Assembly (NCBI GenBank): GCA_035578155.1
Contig: JAPWDM010000003.1
Span: 66,828,142-66,892,141 of the forward strand
Direction: 5' to 3'
Length of the DNA: 64,000 nt
DNA from: Brachynemurus nebulosus
Lineage: Eukaryota > Arthropoda > Insecta > Neuroptera > Myrmeleontidae
Shown here: piece after piece, positions 11,530-23,747 of the stretch
How the letters are laid out: each line of letters begins with the position of its first letter
How positions within the stretch are numbered: the stretch's first letter is position 1
The notes under the pieces: model-generated
Seen by the model: the letters and a program-made list of their open reading frames with translations, nothing else
Told to the model about the DNA's origin: nothing
The model's database searches: none
Position numbers and translations under genes: made by a program

Positions 11530-12704
11530 GCACCCTCCCCAAAGAATATCAAAATAAGAAGTTTTGAGACAAAAGACTGAAACTAGCATGTACATATATA
11601 AAGGAGCATTTACACTATATACATACATTCACAGTAAAAAGTAAATACTGCTAGATTTGTTAATCATCTGTTTGCAAAGACAACACTATTAAGGTGGATT
11701 GGTAGTAGTTTAATGTGTAAACACATATTTATGTGAACATGTATGTATGTGTTCGTCATTTGAAACAAGAAGGAATCGTTCGTTTGTCCACTTCAAGGTG
11801 AACACATTTGAGACAAAGCCGACATCTTTATTAGCCAATTACAGTTCTGCTATGTATACATAATATAATATATAGGTACATAATAAAATAATACATGAGG
11901 TCATATATTATTTTTCTTTATTTGAATACATTCACAAAACAGTTAAACACTTAAGTATGCGTATGCATATCTGTGTGTGTTAAGTCGTTACAAGTGCAAC
12001 ATGCGTCCGTATTAGTTATATTTACATATTTTATTTTTTTTTAAAAAAAATTCATTTTATTATTGATAATAAAAGAAATATGCAGTTATTAGCATATTCA
12101 TTGTTTTTATTAGTTTTGAAAAATTACTATTTAAGTTGATTTTATTGTTTGTGGCTATACAAAAAACAATGATATAGTGATAAATGAATAAAGCAATAGA
12201 AAAAAAATGAAAAATTAAACTATCAGTGTCCATGTATATTACGTGGTTGCGCCACTATCATTCCTTAACATATCGAGTGTATATTTAAATAAAATTAAGA
12301 ATAGGTAAGGGATGTTACGAAAAAAAATAATGAAAACCACTTGAATCCGATAAAATTCATTCCGTTGAAGTTTTATGTTGATTAAGAAGCCTATTTTTGA
12401 GAAAAATGCATTCTACTGTAAGACCAAACAATATCTGTGAAATATTATTTTGGAAAAGTGAATTTTTGGACTTTATTTCTACAGACTAATATTTAGCTAT
12501 CGGAATATGTTTACTAAAACGAATTTATTACGAAATTTTGAATTTTCCGCCAGACAGTAAGCGATAAATTGAAATATATGCCACCAAAACATTTTTTTTC
12601 TCCATATGGTGTGAACTTTATGAAAGACACTGTAGATATATTACAAAAATACATGTAATTTTATGGAAAATGGGAAATTTTGTGTAGTAAACCAAATAAA
12701 TTTG
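11530..12704. other. Spacer without recognised features
   Basis: AT-rich, with short palindromes and no convincing coding or repeat boundaries. Confidence 0.4.
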
Positions 12705-12709
12705 TTTAA

Positions 12710-12836
12710 GGTGAATTGCTAAAAGAATTCTTGGAATGAATATAAATGAATTAATACGCTAAAATCTGACGACATTTTTGGTAACATCACGCCGCGTCTG
12801 AAAATCAATTTTCAGACTGTACAGACCCCAACTACC
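12710..12836. mobile_element. TTAA MITE fragment related to 56608
   Basis: TTAA lies at both edges (12706-12709 and 12837-12840). The right end reads TACAGACCCCAACTACC. In reverse complement it begins GGTAGTTGGGGTCTGTACAG, then TCTGAAAAT, matching 56608-56645. An internal hairpin CTGAAAATcaATTTTCAG is present. The left terminus GGTGAATTGC matches only partially. Confidence 0.5.
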
Positions 12837-13684
12837 TTAAACGAAAATTGATAATATTTCTTCAACAATGATTTTTTTTTCATGAATCTTTCGTATGGTC
12901 GATTACAATACTTGATTTTTTCTTTCCTATTTGGTAAAAGAGTGGAGGGGCAAAAGACGGAAACTAAACTATGGTGGTTGCCGAATCGCTGGCTGGCGAA
13001 TATTATTTCAGTGCAAGGTCAACTATTTGACCGTTATTACACAACTAGATGAATGTCGAGTAGCCGGCTGTTTAGTTGGAGAGTGACGTAAAACGGTGTT
13101 TTTTGTCTATAGCAAATTAAAATAGCTGTTTTCATATTTTTTTTTTTTGTTTTTGGTCAATTTTAATCGTTCTCTTGTTTTACCGTTGAAAATTTGGAAT
13201 GTTTTAAATTTCTTTACAATTAAATTTAGAACTAGTTTAATTGTTTACACGTAATTAAAAATTATGTTGAAGAAATTGTTGAACGGAAACAGAACAACTT
13301 GAGATAATTCTATTTTTCAAAAATTTTACCTGTTTTGATATCAACAAAAAATAAGTCGATGTGTCCGTTCGGTGATAATAACGATATTTACTGTCTTTAT
13401 AAAAGACTTAATCCACTGACAATAATCCTGGCTTGTATCCGTGTCTAACTAACACAGAATGCTTCCATGTTTAATGCGGGTTCACCTTACTGTATAAAAA
13501 AAAAAAGAACTGACCAGTTTTCAAAAAGAAAAAAAATTCAATTATTTAAACACAAAAGAGTATTTTATCCAAAAAAAAAGACCGTTTAAATATCGACAGT
13601 CCAATTGTGAGGGTTGAAAAATATTGGGGACACCACCTTATTGTAATAACTAATAAGTTATCATTTAGAAAAAAAAATACCCCT

Positions 13685-13968
13685 GACGCAGCATCCTGCA
13701 TAATATAGCGAATTTCCGTTTATAAAAATTAGTTTTTCTTGGAAACTAGTTGACATAGAATAATAGTTTAAAGACCTTTTTTATGTGATTTTTTTCCTCT
13801 TTCCAATGGTGTCGGTGTAAAAAAATTTTACAATTTTTGAATAAGGGGAAATTTTGGCAAAAAACTAATTTTTTTCACGAATAGTGCCCTAAAAACCATG
13901 TTCCGGGCATCGGACGTGTCTGGCTAACGAACTTGTTCAACAATTTGGGACTTACAACATTTTCACCA

Positions 13969-14047
<79 letters not shown>

Positions 14048-14168
14048 TGAATATTCTATTCGGCTTTTAGGGACCTCAAAACAGATTTCTGCCAATAGTC
14101 CCGAGCTCAAGTCGCGACATGACAATGGTTGTAATAGCTGAATTCCATTCTGGAAATTCGCTAAAAGT
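13685..14168. repeat. Dispersed repeat, family R3, copy 1
   Basis: The segment ACCATGTTCCGGGCATCGGA through AATAGCTGAATTCCATTCTG recurs at 32525-32826. The upstream stretch 13685-13745 (ATATAGCGAATTTCCGTTTA) recurs inverted at 30105-30180. GAGGTCCCTA-type sequence near 14070 recurs inverted at 29470-29490. The copy is broken by a (TA)n tract at 13974-14044. No TIRs were found, so the class is unknown. Confidence 0.65.
13974..14044. repeat. (TA)n microsatellite
   Basis: About 35 uninterrupted TA dinucleotides lie inside the R3 repeat. The matching place in the copy at 32525-32826 has no such tract. Confidence 0.95.
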
Positions 14169-14370
14169 TTTTATTCATATGATTTAGATTTATGCTACTA
14201 GGGCCGGACCGTTTGGGCGGGTCTCGTACTACAACAGTATCCCGAATTTGATCAAAATTAACAAAAAAAATTTGATCCTTAAATATATATGTATAAATGA
14301 AATTCATATATACTTCTTACTCAACATGTATCCGATTACCACCTTTGACACATTTCAGGCATAACATACA

Positions 14371-14543
14371 CCAACGTTTCTCAAACTGTGGTCCACGGAA
14401 CACGAGATGTATTCTATAAAGAAAATCAAAACATATCAAAATAAAAAAAAAATTGAAAAGCAAAGGTAATTAAAAGGTGCTACCATAACCTTAAAAGTAA
14501 GTATAGAAATATTTTTCAATAAAAAAAAAGTTTGAGAAACGCT
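14371..14543. mobile_element. Short hAT-like MITE
   Basis: Left end CAACGTTTCTCAAACTGTGG and right end AAGTTTGAGAAACGCTG form an inverted pair. The CAGCGTTTCTCAAACT type of terminus is typical of hAT elements. I found no convincing 8-bp duplication, so the boundaries are approximate. Confidence 0.55.
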
Positions 14544-15351
14544 GATCTATTTCTCCTCGTTTTGGAAAGGAAAAATTGATACGCTAATTCGTACAGTCTC
14601 TTACAAAATATACAACACCTACCGTGGTATAGTGAAACGAAAAAATATACATGGGATATAATAAAATGGTGAAAGTTTTGTTTAAATAAAAAAAAAATTT
14701 CAAAAAAGAAATAAGATCTCTAAAAATAATTATTGTCATGTTACATTTGAAACTAACAATTGTTTATTTATTATGTAAAAATGTGAAATTTAAATTTTTT
14801 AAATGGTTTTAATTAAATAGTTTACTATATATACATAATATCATATTGATGTGTATATATATAATTACATACATACAAATACATTATTTAAACACAGTAT
14901 TTTGAAAGTTTTTAATATTACCCGGTGTACTAATTACGCGGACCAATAGTGTCAGACCATGAATTTTGAAATACGATCGATTAATCAATTAACTTTCAAA
15001 TGGATTCCGAGAGCGGAATATTAGCATAAATTGCATTGTTTTGTTGAAAATATGTACGCTATCGTTCAAAAGTTTGGAAACAGACATATTTTTGCAGATT
15101 ACAAAATTTCTTTACCATAAATTAGTTTGTTATTAAAATAAATTAGTTCGTATACCACAATAATAACTAACAATATTATAAAAGCTTTTACATCTTTTGT
15201 CGGTAGTCTCCCGTATTGTTTTTGATAAATTCACGTGTTTTATTACAGTCTCGCTAATGACACAACAGACAATTGTTCACTTAAGGTTACCGTGTAGCTG
15301 GTGAAAAATCGTTTTCGATCTAGTAGTTTAGCACAACTCTGAATATTCTTA

Positions 15352-15460
15352 AACGATGAATGGAAAAATTGGACAAATATAATATTTTGATAAACTTTTA
15401 AACGGTGGCCCAGAATTTGTGAGCAAGTCGTCAAGAAAAAAGGTGGTTACTTTGATAGAA
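15352..15460 (+). pseudogene. Tc1-family transposase, C-terminal remnant
   Basis: On the plus strand the frame starting at 15352 reads NDEWKNWTNIIF, two stops, then RWPRICEQVVKKKGGYFDR up to the hAT insertion. Tc1-like transposases end in a very similar way: a W/P-rich SPDLNPIE segment, a helix ending PRR.E.VI, then K.KGG. Just upstream, 15318-15350 keeps a blurred trace of the SPDLN segment. Stops and frame shifts make it non-functional. In Tc1 enzymes the DDE catalytic domain would lie upstream and is not recognisable here. Confidence 0.7.
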
Positions 15461-15461
15461 T

Positions 15462-15812
15462 TAGTGATGAGCAAATGCAAGACTAAGATCAAGACTTGGC
15501 AGTCTTAGTCTTGTTCTTGCATTAAGAGTCTTGATCTTGTTATTGCTAAAAAATCTTGCATTTTTTTATTAGCGAATTTTTTCTTCTAAAATCAGAATTT
15601 TTACTATCTTTACGTATTAATTATACTTTCAAACTATTTAAATAGTTTAGCAAGAGTTGCTTTTTTCTTGCTTTTGTCTTGGTCTTGCTCACTTGAGTCT
15701 TGGTATTGGTCTTGAAGCCATACTTATAATCTTGGTCTTGGTCTTGCTCTTGGTATACATAGTCTTGGTCTTGCAAAAAATGCAAGACCAAGACTAATTT
15801 TGCTCATCACTA
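15462..15812 (+). mobile_element. hAT MITE with CTTGGT arrays, copy 1
   Basis: The element starts TAGTGATGAGCAAATGCAAG and ends TTTTGCTCATCACTA, with a perfect 8-bp target duplication GATAGAAT (15454-15461 and 15813-15820). Much of its 351 bp consists of variants of CTTGGT/CAAGAC arranged as imperfect arrays near both ends, around an AT-rich core containing AACTATTTAAATAGTTTAGC. It interrupts the Tc1 remnant, so it is younger than that element. Confidence 0.9.
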
Positions 15813-16819
15813 GATAGAATCTGATATTTAAGCCATAAATTTATTTTTTGTAGCAATATTAGAATAATTAAGTATGATTAACATGTCGAAATAAAATTCA
15901 TATTTTAAACCAAATAAATGTGATTAATTTCTATCCAGTGATGATTTTACTGAATTTTCATAGTGTTCCCAAACTTTTGAACGGTAGTGTAGGTACATAT
16001 ACATATAAAGTAAAATTCATAGCCCCCCATTAAAAAATATTTTACACCCTAGCTTTGTTAGGATTTAGAAATTTTGTGAATATTAACGAATTTTTAAATT
16101 TATACAAAACGACTTGCGTTGATATCCCTCTTGTGAGAAAAACAGCCCTCGTGTATCAGGGTAATGTGATTGATTTGGAAAAAATCGTTCCCCAATATAC
16201 CATCGTTTTCGTGAGAAAAATAATATTCTAATCATTCGACGCTCAACGAAGGGGGGTGGGAGGCGTTGAAAATTCTTTATCAAGCGAAAGGGTTAAATTC
16301 AACGGTTTCTCGTAATTTTATTCAAATCTTTCATCTGAAAGAACTGATAATTTTTTTTAGCAGAAAAAAAAATCGTTAATGCAAATATATGAGTAGGGGT
16401 CGGTCAGTGTATGTAAAAATGAGGGTGAAAGGATTGTAACGTACATTTTTATCCCCCGTGTTTGTTCCTGTGGTTGTTTATTAAGAATATGGCAGGATAC
16501 CAATATGTGTATTCATCCCTATTATTCCTGGGGATGTACACACACATGTACATAATATGTTAGGTATGTGAATACTTGAAAATTTCAACAACCGTTGAAA
16601 CGATATTCATTAAGAAAAATAATTTTTATTTAAAAATGGAAACATCAAAAGAATAATAAATAATACATTTACATAATTATAGAATGCAATTTATATAATT
16701 GCAAATGTAAAAGGAACGGTTACAGACAGCTTCCAGTATATTATACTGTGTAAAATATAAAAGGGACAATTTGTCATTTCATGCCGTCACAAAAAATGTT
16801 CTTATTTATAAAAAATTAA

Positions 16820-17041
16820 CCCCTTTAGGACTAATGACGAGCTCAGCTCATCATACTAATTTTTCGAAAAAATTCAACTGAAGAGTGTGCATTGTCTTAT
16901 ATCGATAATTGGAGGCTGTATAGTAAAGAGCGGTCATATTGTAAATAAATTAAGCAAAACCTACCAAACTTTGCAATTATACTTATAGAGATATTAAATT
17001 TTTTATCTAAAATACCGGAATATACGGCGGTACTAAAAGTG
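16820..17041. mobile_element. piggyBac-type (TTAA) MITE
   Basis: Left end CCCCTTTAGGACTAATGACG and right end CGGCGGTACTAAAAGTG form imperfect inverted repeats, with TTAA at 16816-16819 and 17042-17045. A small palindrome, GACGAGCTCAGCTCATC, follows the left end. It abuts the truncated GGTAGTTG-family copy at 17046. Confidence 0.7.
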
Positions 17042-17045
17042 TTAA

Positions 17046-17463
17046 ATAATATATTAATATTCTTCAGTTATTATATTTGTATACCACTTGTTTCTTTGAA
17101 TTTCCGCGCGCTTATATTATACCAATTTAAAAGCATTGTTGAAAAAGCTTTTGAAAAACGTAAAATGATATTTTTAAATTATATTTAAAAAACGGCCTAG
17201 TAAATAATTTTTATTTGTTATTAAATATGGTTTGTAACTTTGTATTTTATAACATATAAAATTTTTATCAAATTCCTTTGACACGTTTTCATTTTATTTA
17301 AAAAAATCGTGTGAATATGTCAACATTTCCATAAGAGCCCGTGTTAAAATTACAAAACTTTGAAATCGTTTCTCTTAAAATTAGGTTAGTCAATTTTTTT
17401 TTCGGTAAGGGCTAGAGAAGTTTTGTCAAATCCTTTGAAAAATCGTTTTCCGCAGCAACTACC
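17046..17463 (-). mobile_element. GGTAGTTG-family TTAA element, copy A (truncated)
   Basis: Read on the minus strand, it begins TTAAGGTAGTTGCTGCGG and continues through GCCCTTACC, AACACGGGCTCTTATGG and GCGCGCGGAAATTC, matching the copies at 24830, 36788 and 55909. The far end with the hairpin CTGAGATA...TATCTCAG is missing. The break coincides with the edge of the TTAA MITE at 16820-17041. Confidence 0.8.
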
Positions 17464-17469
17464 TTAATA

Positions 17470-20200
17470 CCGATTTTACATTACAGATTGTTTAAAAACT
17501 GAAGGTGACACAAAAACGTGTTCACAAATAACGTGGCTGGCCAGTTTAGTGCCGCACCACAATACAAGCGCGCACGATTTGACAAATGATTTATCAAATA
17601 AAAATAATTAAGAACGAGAAATAAAATATAACGAACTTATTGTGTTTCACATGTACAAACGTGAGGAAGCATTTTTTTGTCCATTGATAACATCATTTAA
17701 CAAACATTCTCACGTGTCAAAGGTATCAACGGAACGTCACTGATATTCTGGCGGCGACGAGCGGGGAGGAAGAATTATGAATCAAAATAACAAACTGTGT
17801 CGGTGAATAAGCAGTAGGTACTATAACTATGGGGTATTTATTGAACTATTTTTGACATAATGTCCGTTTCAATTTTAGTTTATTAGTATATTATTTTAAT
17901 TATAATAGTTACAATTTATTATTTTTAACTGTAATTAATCAGCTGATGTTTTTCCACATTTTTAAAATATATACAATACACAAACTAAAACATTCCTGAA
18001 ATAATTTTGAAACAAAAAAACATGCAAAAATATTAAAATTTTTTATTTTAATGGTAAAAAAAACCATTTTTTTAATGTTTTTACAACTGAAGAATTTTAA
18101 TTGAATGAACAATATGAATGTTAACGAGTTAATTTTGAATTTTTTATTCTAGTAAAAATTCCCATATTTTTGGAACGATACAAAAAATTTTCTTCAAATA
18201 ATCAGAAACAATGTGGGTAAATTCTATCGGCATTGATAACAATTTTTTGAAAATATGTGGTGAAATTTTTTCCGCTTACTAATCTACATTTTTATACAGG
18301 TATTTTTTTGGAAAAATAATATTTTGGACAAATTTAACGAAAAGGTGGCTGAAAACAATTCAAACTATAAAATTGTAAGTGTGACGTAATTCACACATCT
18401 GCTACTACTGAATTGCAAAAAAAAAAATTTAAAATCAATTTTGTCAACAAAGATGTCAATAACTTGCTTTTACAGTTATACGATTATTGGTTATTGAACC
18501 TCACTCAGTATTTTTTTTAATTAACATTTAAAATCGCTCATTTAAGACGAGATTTAACAGTGTAATCATTTTGTACGACACAATTTTTTGGTGGGCGGGG
18601 TATCTTCTGATTGTCTCACAGCCGTGAAAGGGTCAACTATATAACGTGCTTTTAATCAGATAATATACACATATTTATCGTTTAATATTTTAAATTACCT
18701 CCAACTCAAGTGATAACGGCTATCATCAACAAAAAGACACACGTTTCACTCCAATTATTAAAAGCGACAAAATTCGCGTTATAACATGAAATTAATATAA
18801 AAAAAAAAAATTGTACACTTGGATTCAAAAAAATCGGTTCATTATCATACACACTCATTTCATTGCAAATGTATTTTTTGTTCTGATTTTATTTAAAGGT
18901 AACAAACACACAGCACGTCCATGTAATAAAATTTAATATTATTTAAAGGTTTTTAAATCAGTTAAGTATGAAAAAAGAGAGATTACTCAGCTGATATTTG
19001 AATATAAATTTGGGGTCATTGAAAAATCTCAATATTATTGAAGTAAATGCATAAGTAATGTTATTTAAAAAAAATATATATAATAAAATAACTGGCTATG
19101 CTCCACATAGAAATTGGCACAAATACTTTTTCAATAATTATAAAAAAAGATTTTCGAAAAAAAAAGAAATTTCAAAAAATCAATATAATTAACCTCAAAT
19201 CATACACATAATTTTTACACTACTACATAATATAGATAGTAGAAATAGGACGAATAAAAATTTGTTTTTTACCTTGCCAATGCCATTCTAACATGAGATA
19301 ATCCACAGATAGGCCCTGCTAGCGTATCCACGGTTGCTACACTATTTTGAAAACGTAAAAAATAAAAATATAATAATACAACACTGGATTATTTTGATGC
19401 ACTCCACTTTACTTTGGCCAAAAATAGAAGCTTAGAGTAGAAAATTTGAATTTTTTTCTTTGCCACAAAACAGAGTAACACTGTTTCCAAAAATGAAGAA
19501 AATTTTCAAAATCTTACCACTTTAAACACATTATGTATAAATAACAAAAATTACAAAAAAAAAATTCTAATTCGATTTATTTATTTTTTATAAAAATATA
19601 TTCTCTTATTTTTAAATATCACATTTGTAAAAAAAAATATTTTAAATTCTTTAAATAACTTGTCGAGAATTTTTTGATATCGAAAAACTGTTACACATGA
19701 TAGCAACGAACGAAATATTAAAGACGATAACACATTAATATTTGTGAAAAAAAATTGTATAGTATTAATAAATTCGCTCGACAATTATTATGTACACTAC
19801 AAAAGACAATAATCAACTAATGTACATGAAACAGTTAAAAAATTATTGAACATGCTGCCAATGTGTAAACGCTCATTGAAGTTCTCAACATTAACGTAAG
19901 TTGAAGTGAAATAACGATAGAGAGATAGACAGTGTGTGTGTGTGATGATATGATGGCTGGTGGTGGTTAAGCTCCGCCTACTGAACGTATCGTAGCGCTC
20001 TCGGACGGCCATAGCTGCAAACTATTACCGTCTGTTGCCGCTGCTCTGCAGGCAATACAGTCATATTATTGTAAAAGTTTATTATGTATGGATCTGTTTT
20101 ACACCGCCACATCAAAAAGATAGAACCATGTATGGTTTTTTTTTGTGAAATTTTGAAGTACACATATTATTCTGATTGTTCCCGTAGACAAAAGTTGATC
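17470..20200. other. Spacer, mostly featureless
   Basis: AT-rich. A CpG-richer patch at about 19960-20060 contains an ATG in fair context on the minus strand (MAVRERYDTFSRRSL...), but the frame is unrecognised and lacks clear splice signals. Short GT tracts occur near 19935. Confidence 0.35.
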
Positions 20201-20204
20201 AGGT

Positions 20205-20475
20205 GCAAATCGTACTTAAGAAAATAGTGTTCCGTACAATAATTTGATTTTAAACATAGATTTGATGTGACAGCACGTGAAGACAGACAATTTTGAAAAT
20301 TTTGAAAAATGTGTAAGGAAAAAAGTTGTTTTTTACATTCGTGAGAAATATTTTTTATCGGAAAGCTTTTCTCGAAAGCCAGTGGTTCAGCAAAAATTCA
20401 ATTTTTTATACTTCACATTTATAATTGGGCCATAACGCTCTATCCGCGTGCTAAATTTCAAATTTTTAATTTACG
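20205..20475 (+). repeat. Dispersed repeat, family R4, copy 1
   Basis: The segment CAAATCGTACTTAAGAAAAT AGTGTTCCGTACAATA, and later GCTAAATTTCAAATTTTTA, recurs in the same order at 37515-37700. The copies are diverged and without clear ends. Class unknown. Confidence 0.55.
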
Positions 20476-20651
20476 TTGAACAGCTTTAGAGAGAATCAAC
20501 TGACAAACAGGCAAACACTGAGGTGATTTCTGTAAGTGTTCCGCTTTACCAATGTCAGCAAAATAACGTAATTTAAATAATTAACGTTCGAAAGATTTAC
20601 TTTGTGAAAAGATAATTTTCACTACGAGACAACACGAGTTGAATTGAATTT

Positions 20652-20690
20652 AACCTGAAGATGGTGTAAAAACCGAAAGTCGGCTCGTGT
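20652..20690 (+). ncRNA. Degenerate hammerhead-like motif
   Basis: The order CTGAAGA, T, GGT...ACC hairpin, GAAA, then near-palindromic AGTCGGCT and C mimics the Penelope-type hammerhead at 6340. The first core has CTGAAGA instead of CTGATGA, and stem I pairs poorly, so it is unlikely to cleave. The flanks AACACGAG and CTCGTGTT pair, as do TTTTCACTA and TAGTGAAAA, giving a larger hairpin around it (about 20616-20716). Confidence 0.4.
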
Positions 20691-21295
20691 TATACATAAA
20701 TGTCTTATAGTGAAAAGTAACGTAATTTCTTCAAGTTTCTTATTTATTTCTTAACAGGGTTGCTTAATTGCAAACGTACTTGAAAAATTTGGAGGGCCTT
20801 AACACTGTAACTATAGGCGTTAAGACTTTTTAACCAGTAATTTGTAACAGTCCCTTTATAGAAAACACAGAAGATAACATCTTCCTCAGGAGCGTATATA
20901 GCCGGGACTCTTGGGGTGGGGGGGATCGGTCACGCGGAAAATAATAACACTACAAAAATTTCTGAAACAAAATTAACAAAAAAATAATGAATTGGACTTC
21001 TATAAAGAAAAAAAGCGTCAACTGTTAAATTTACCGATATGGTGTTTAAAAGTTTAAAATAAAATATTTAGTGTATATTTTTAATTCTAGGGGGCGGCAA
21101 AACTTTCCAGCAAAATTTAAGCAATATTACGTGAAATGTTTGTATTCAAATTGCGCAATAATAATTTTTTTTTCATAGAATTAGTCACATATTACGAAAT
21201 GTGAGAAATATGGATCAAAATGGAATTTTTTTGCGTTCCTATTAATTTATGGGTCGTTTGAACCAGAGTTTGATGCAAGAATAATAAGTGAACAT

Positions 21296-21754
21296 TTGGT
21301 TGGCTTGAAAGTCTCCCACAGATTCTTAACAATAAAATTTTTGAATTTTGTCCGCAGTAATCGCACCTTTTTGACGGTGCACCTTGATACATGTACATGT
21401 ACATGTAATACATATTGTACCCATATTATACCATATTACATAAATGTACTCACGCGCGGAGTGCCAACGGAATCGGTCGGAGAGATCACATACATACACA
21501 CAAGTCTGCCTGCCACTTTCGATTCTCTCTCTAGCTACGTACCGTACGTACGTATTCGGACTCTCATCCTACCCGAATTTCGATACCGAGAACCACATCA
21601 CGTTACAGAGAGCCTAGCCTTGCCTCATGCCCTCATGCCTGGTGTACATTATATTATGCGAAAATATGGAGCATGGGTTTATGTATGTATATGTATGTTG
21701 TATGTGACTTGTATTATTACGAGGACCAACGATATCGGAGAAAATTTATTGTAA
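21296..21754 (+). other. 152-codon open frame in a GC-richer patch; function unknown
   Basis: This is the longest open frame in the window but begins at TTG. The first internal methionine is late. The translation has a TCTCN repeat from an ACATGT tract and no recognisable domain, signal peptide or membrane segment. The segment 21450-21640 is richer in CpG than its surroundings (CTCACGCGCGGAG, ACGTACCGTACGTACGTA), which could reflect an untranslated exon or promoter. I do not call a gene. Confidence 0.2.
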
Positions 21755-22670
21755 TAGCATTTTCGTTTAGGGTTAGCGTAGGGTAGGTAGGTGTTGTTTC
21801 AACGAAATTCGTTAGATATACGATTTTAAATCATTGTTTTCAAATCGTTCAATAGATGCGCAGATGGTTTCAACTATGTATGTAGGTATTTTGTCGATTA
21901 TTACGTCAATTTTTTTGTTAATGTTGTTACAGTGAATTTTGTCTTGATAGTAGGGGAACCCCCGAAAATGTTTAATTTAGATATTTGTTTTGTAAACTTA
22001 CTAATTAATTGTATGTAATCAGTCCGGAATAATTCTCTCTTCTTACCTGCAACAAATAGAAAATATTATTAATTAACGATTAAGAAATGATACAACAAAA
22101 GATGTTTAAATTATAATATACTACATATATCGTGTTAAGTCAAAAGGTAATATATTGTATATTATGCAAATATTATACTACAAATTAGTCAGATTATGGC
22201 AAATCAAATGTGTTCAAGTGAAAAACAGAAAAATGTCAAATTTGATAACTCCATCATTCATATATGTATGATTTTTAGCACTGATGGCGTAGCAAGCATT
22301 GCTACTTTCATTTCTAAAAGTCATTCTGATAGCAGAAGTAAAAACTTTATACGAAAATTATTCTAAATCAACTAATTACCGTAATTTAAATTACTTCCAT
22401 AAAGCTTGATTTGAGAAAAAAGAAATTTTTTAATTTTGGTGACGTCATCAGGTCAACTAAAATTTTCCGTATCTTAACAACCGTCAATAGAATGAAAAAA
22501 GAATAATAAAACTGGAAGCCAATTAGAGCTTTTTAAAGCCATTCTTTTCATTGTCATCACAATTATGCATGTAGGATCATTAGAAATAAGACTTCTGTTA
22601 CACCAGTCCTATTTCTAAATGAAATTTCGTCATTTTGATAGCAAAAATAAAAAATTCACAAACAAATTAC

Positions 22671-23059
22671 TACTGATGAGCAAATGCAAGACCAAGATCA
22701 AGACTTGATAGTCTTGATCTTGGTCTTGCATTAAGAATCTTGGTCTTGGTTTTGCTAGAGCAGTTTGAGTCTTGGTCTTGCAAACTGCAGTCTTGGTCTT
22801 GGTATTGCTAAAAATCTTGCACTTTCTTGCATTTTTTTATTAGCGAATTTTTTCCTTCTAAAATCATAATTTTCTCTCTTTATGATATTAATTATACTTT
22901 CAAATTATTTAAATCGTTTAGCAAGAGTCTTGCTTTTTTTCTTGCTTTTGTCTTGGTTTTGCTCTCTTGAGTCTTGGTATTGGTGTTGCAGCCATACTTA
23001 TAGTCTTGGTCTTGGTCTTGCAAAAAATGCAAGACCAAGACTAATTTTGCTCATCACTA
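22671..23059 (+). mobile_element. hAT MITE with CTTGGT arrays, copy 2
   Basis: The ends TACTGATGAGCAAATGCAAG and TTTTGCTCATCACTA are flanked by a perfect 8-bp duplication CAAATTAC (22663-22670 and 23060-23067). It is 389 bp, same orientation as copy 1, with more CTTGGT units. The 85-codon open frame inside it is a by-product of the array. Confidence 0.9.
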
Positions 23060-23474
23060 CAAATTACCCAAATTTAATCAATGACCTTAATTCAAATCAC
23101 TCCTGTAAAGCTCGATTTAGAAAAATAGAAAATTTTTAATATAATTACGTCATCAAGTGTACACAAATTTTTCTACTTTTGCCCACATGGACACGTGCTT
23201 TGCAAGTAATTAGCCCCGGGTACTGAATTACAAAATCCCACAAATGGCCTTTATTGCAGAGTCGATAAACCTATGTAGACCAAATTCTAGGTGTCGATTC
23301 AATTCTGTATTTTATAAGAAAACAAAACAATCTCATATGTAGTCTATTAATAGCATTTCAAAATCTTTTGAAATCTCACTTTTACCTACAAAAAAACACA
23401 CCTGGAATATCATACATAATTTTCGAAATAAAAGAAACAAAATTTATCCATGTATAAATATTTAATAAGATTCT

Positions 23475-23475
<1 letters not shown>

Positions 23476-23516
<41 letters not shown>
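23476..23516. repeat. Poly(T) tract
   Basis: A run of 41 T residues. No retroposon body was recognised at either side. Confidence 0.95.
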
Positions 23517-23520
<4 letters not shown>

Positions 23521-23747
23521 CAACTGTGTTACTTAATAATGAAACATGAACTCCTACGTGAAAAAAACTGTTGATGAATCACTCCTATAATATATAAATT
23601 CATTTATAATTCTGAAAATTAATACAACATATAAAATATAATAAAACACACAACTATACTACAAACTCACTTTTTCTGTTGAACCCGTTTTAAATAAACA
23701 TACGTTTAATTATATTTTTAGAATTTCATAAAACAATAAATTAATGT

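Larger units (their letters stand above)
15057..15989 (+). mobile_element. Decayed Tc1-like transposon
   Basis: The ends CGCTATCGTTCAAAAGTTTG and the inverse CAAACTTTTGAACGGTAGTG are Tc1-type TIRs, flanked by TA (15055-15056, 15990-15991). Near the 3' side a decayed transposase C-terminus can be read (15352-15460). A 351-bp hAT MITE (15462-15812) has inserted into that remnant. Most of the roughly 1-kb transposase coding region expected for Tc1 is absent, so the element is internally deleted. Confidence 0.85.

Noticed and set aside
13974..14044. A (TA)n tract as a replication origin or scaffold attachment site
   Set aside because: Simple expansion of a TA run inside a dispersed repeat explains it; nothing else supports an origin.
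15243..15434. Minus-strand 63-codon open frame
   Set aside because: It is the antisense shadow of the Tc1 transposase remnant, which reads on the plus strand.
19797..20163. Minus-strand gene start in a CpG-richer patch (ATGGCCGTCCGAG...)
   Set aside because: The frame is short, without a recognised domain, and lacks a convincing donor or upstream promoter elements. The patch is mentioned only as composition.
22674..22690. CTGATGAG as another hammerhead core
   Set aside because: It is part of the hAT terminus TACTGATGAGC and has no stem II or GAAA partner. The CTGATGA at about 45876 and 28828 likewise lack the second core.
22671..23059. A CRISPR array or satellite
   Set aside because: The repeats are short, irregular hexamers inside a transposon with TIRs and an 8-bp duplication. 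There are no spacers of constant length.
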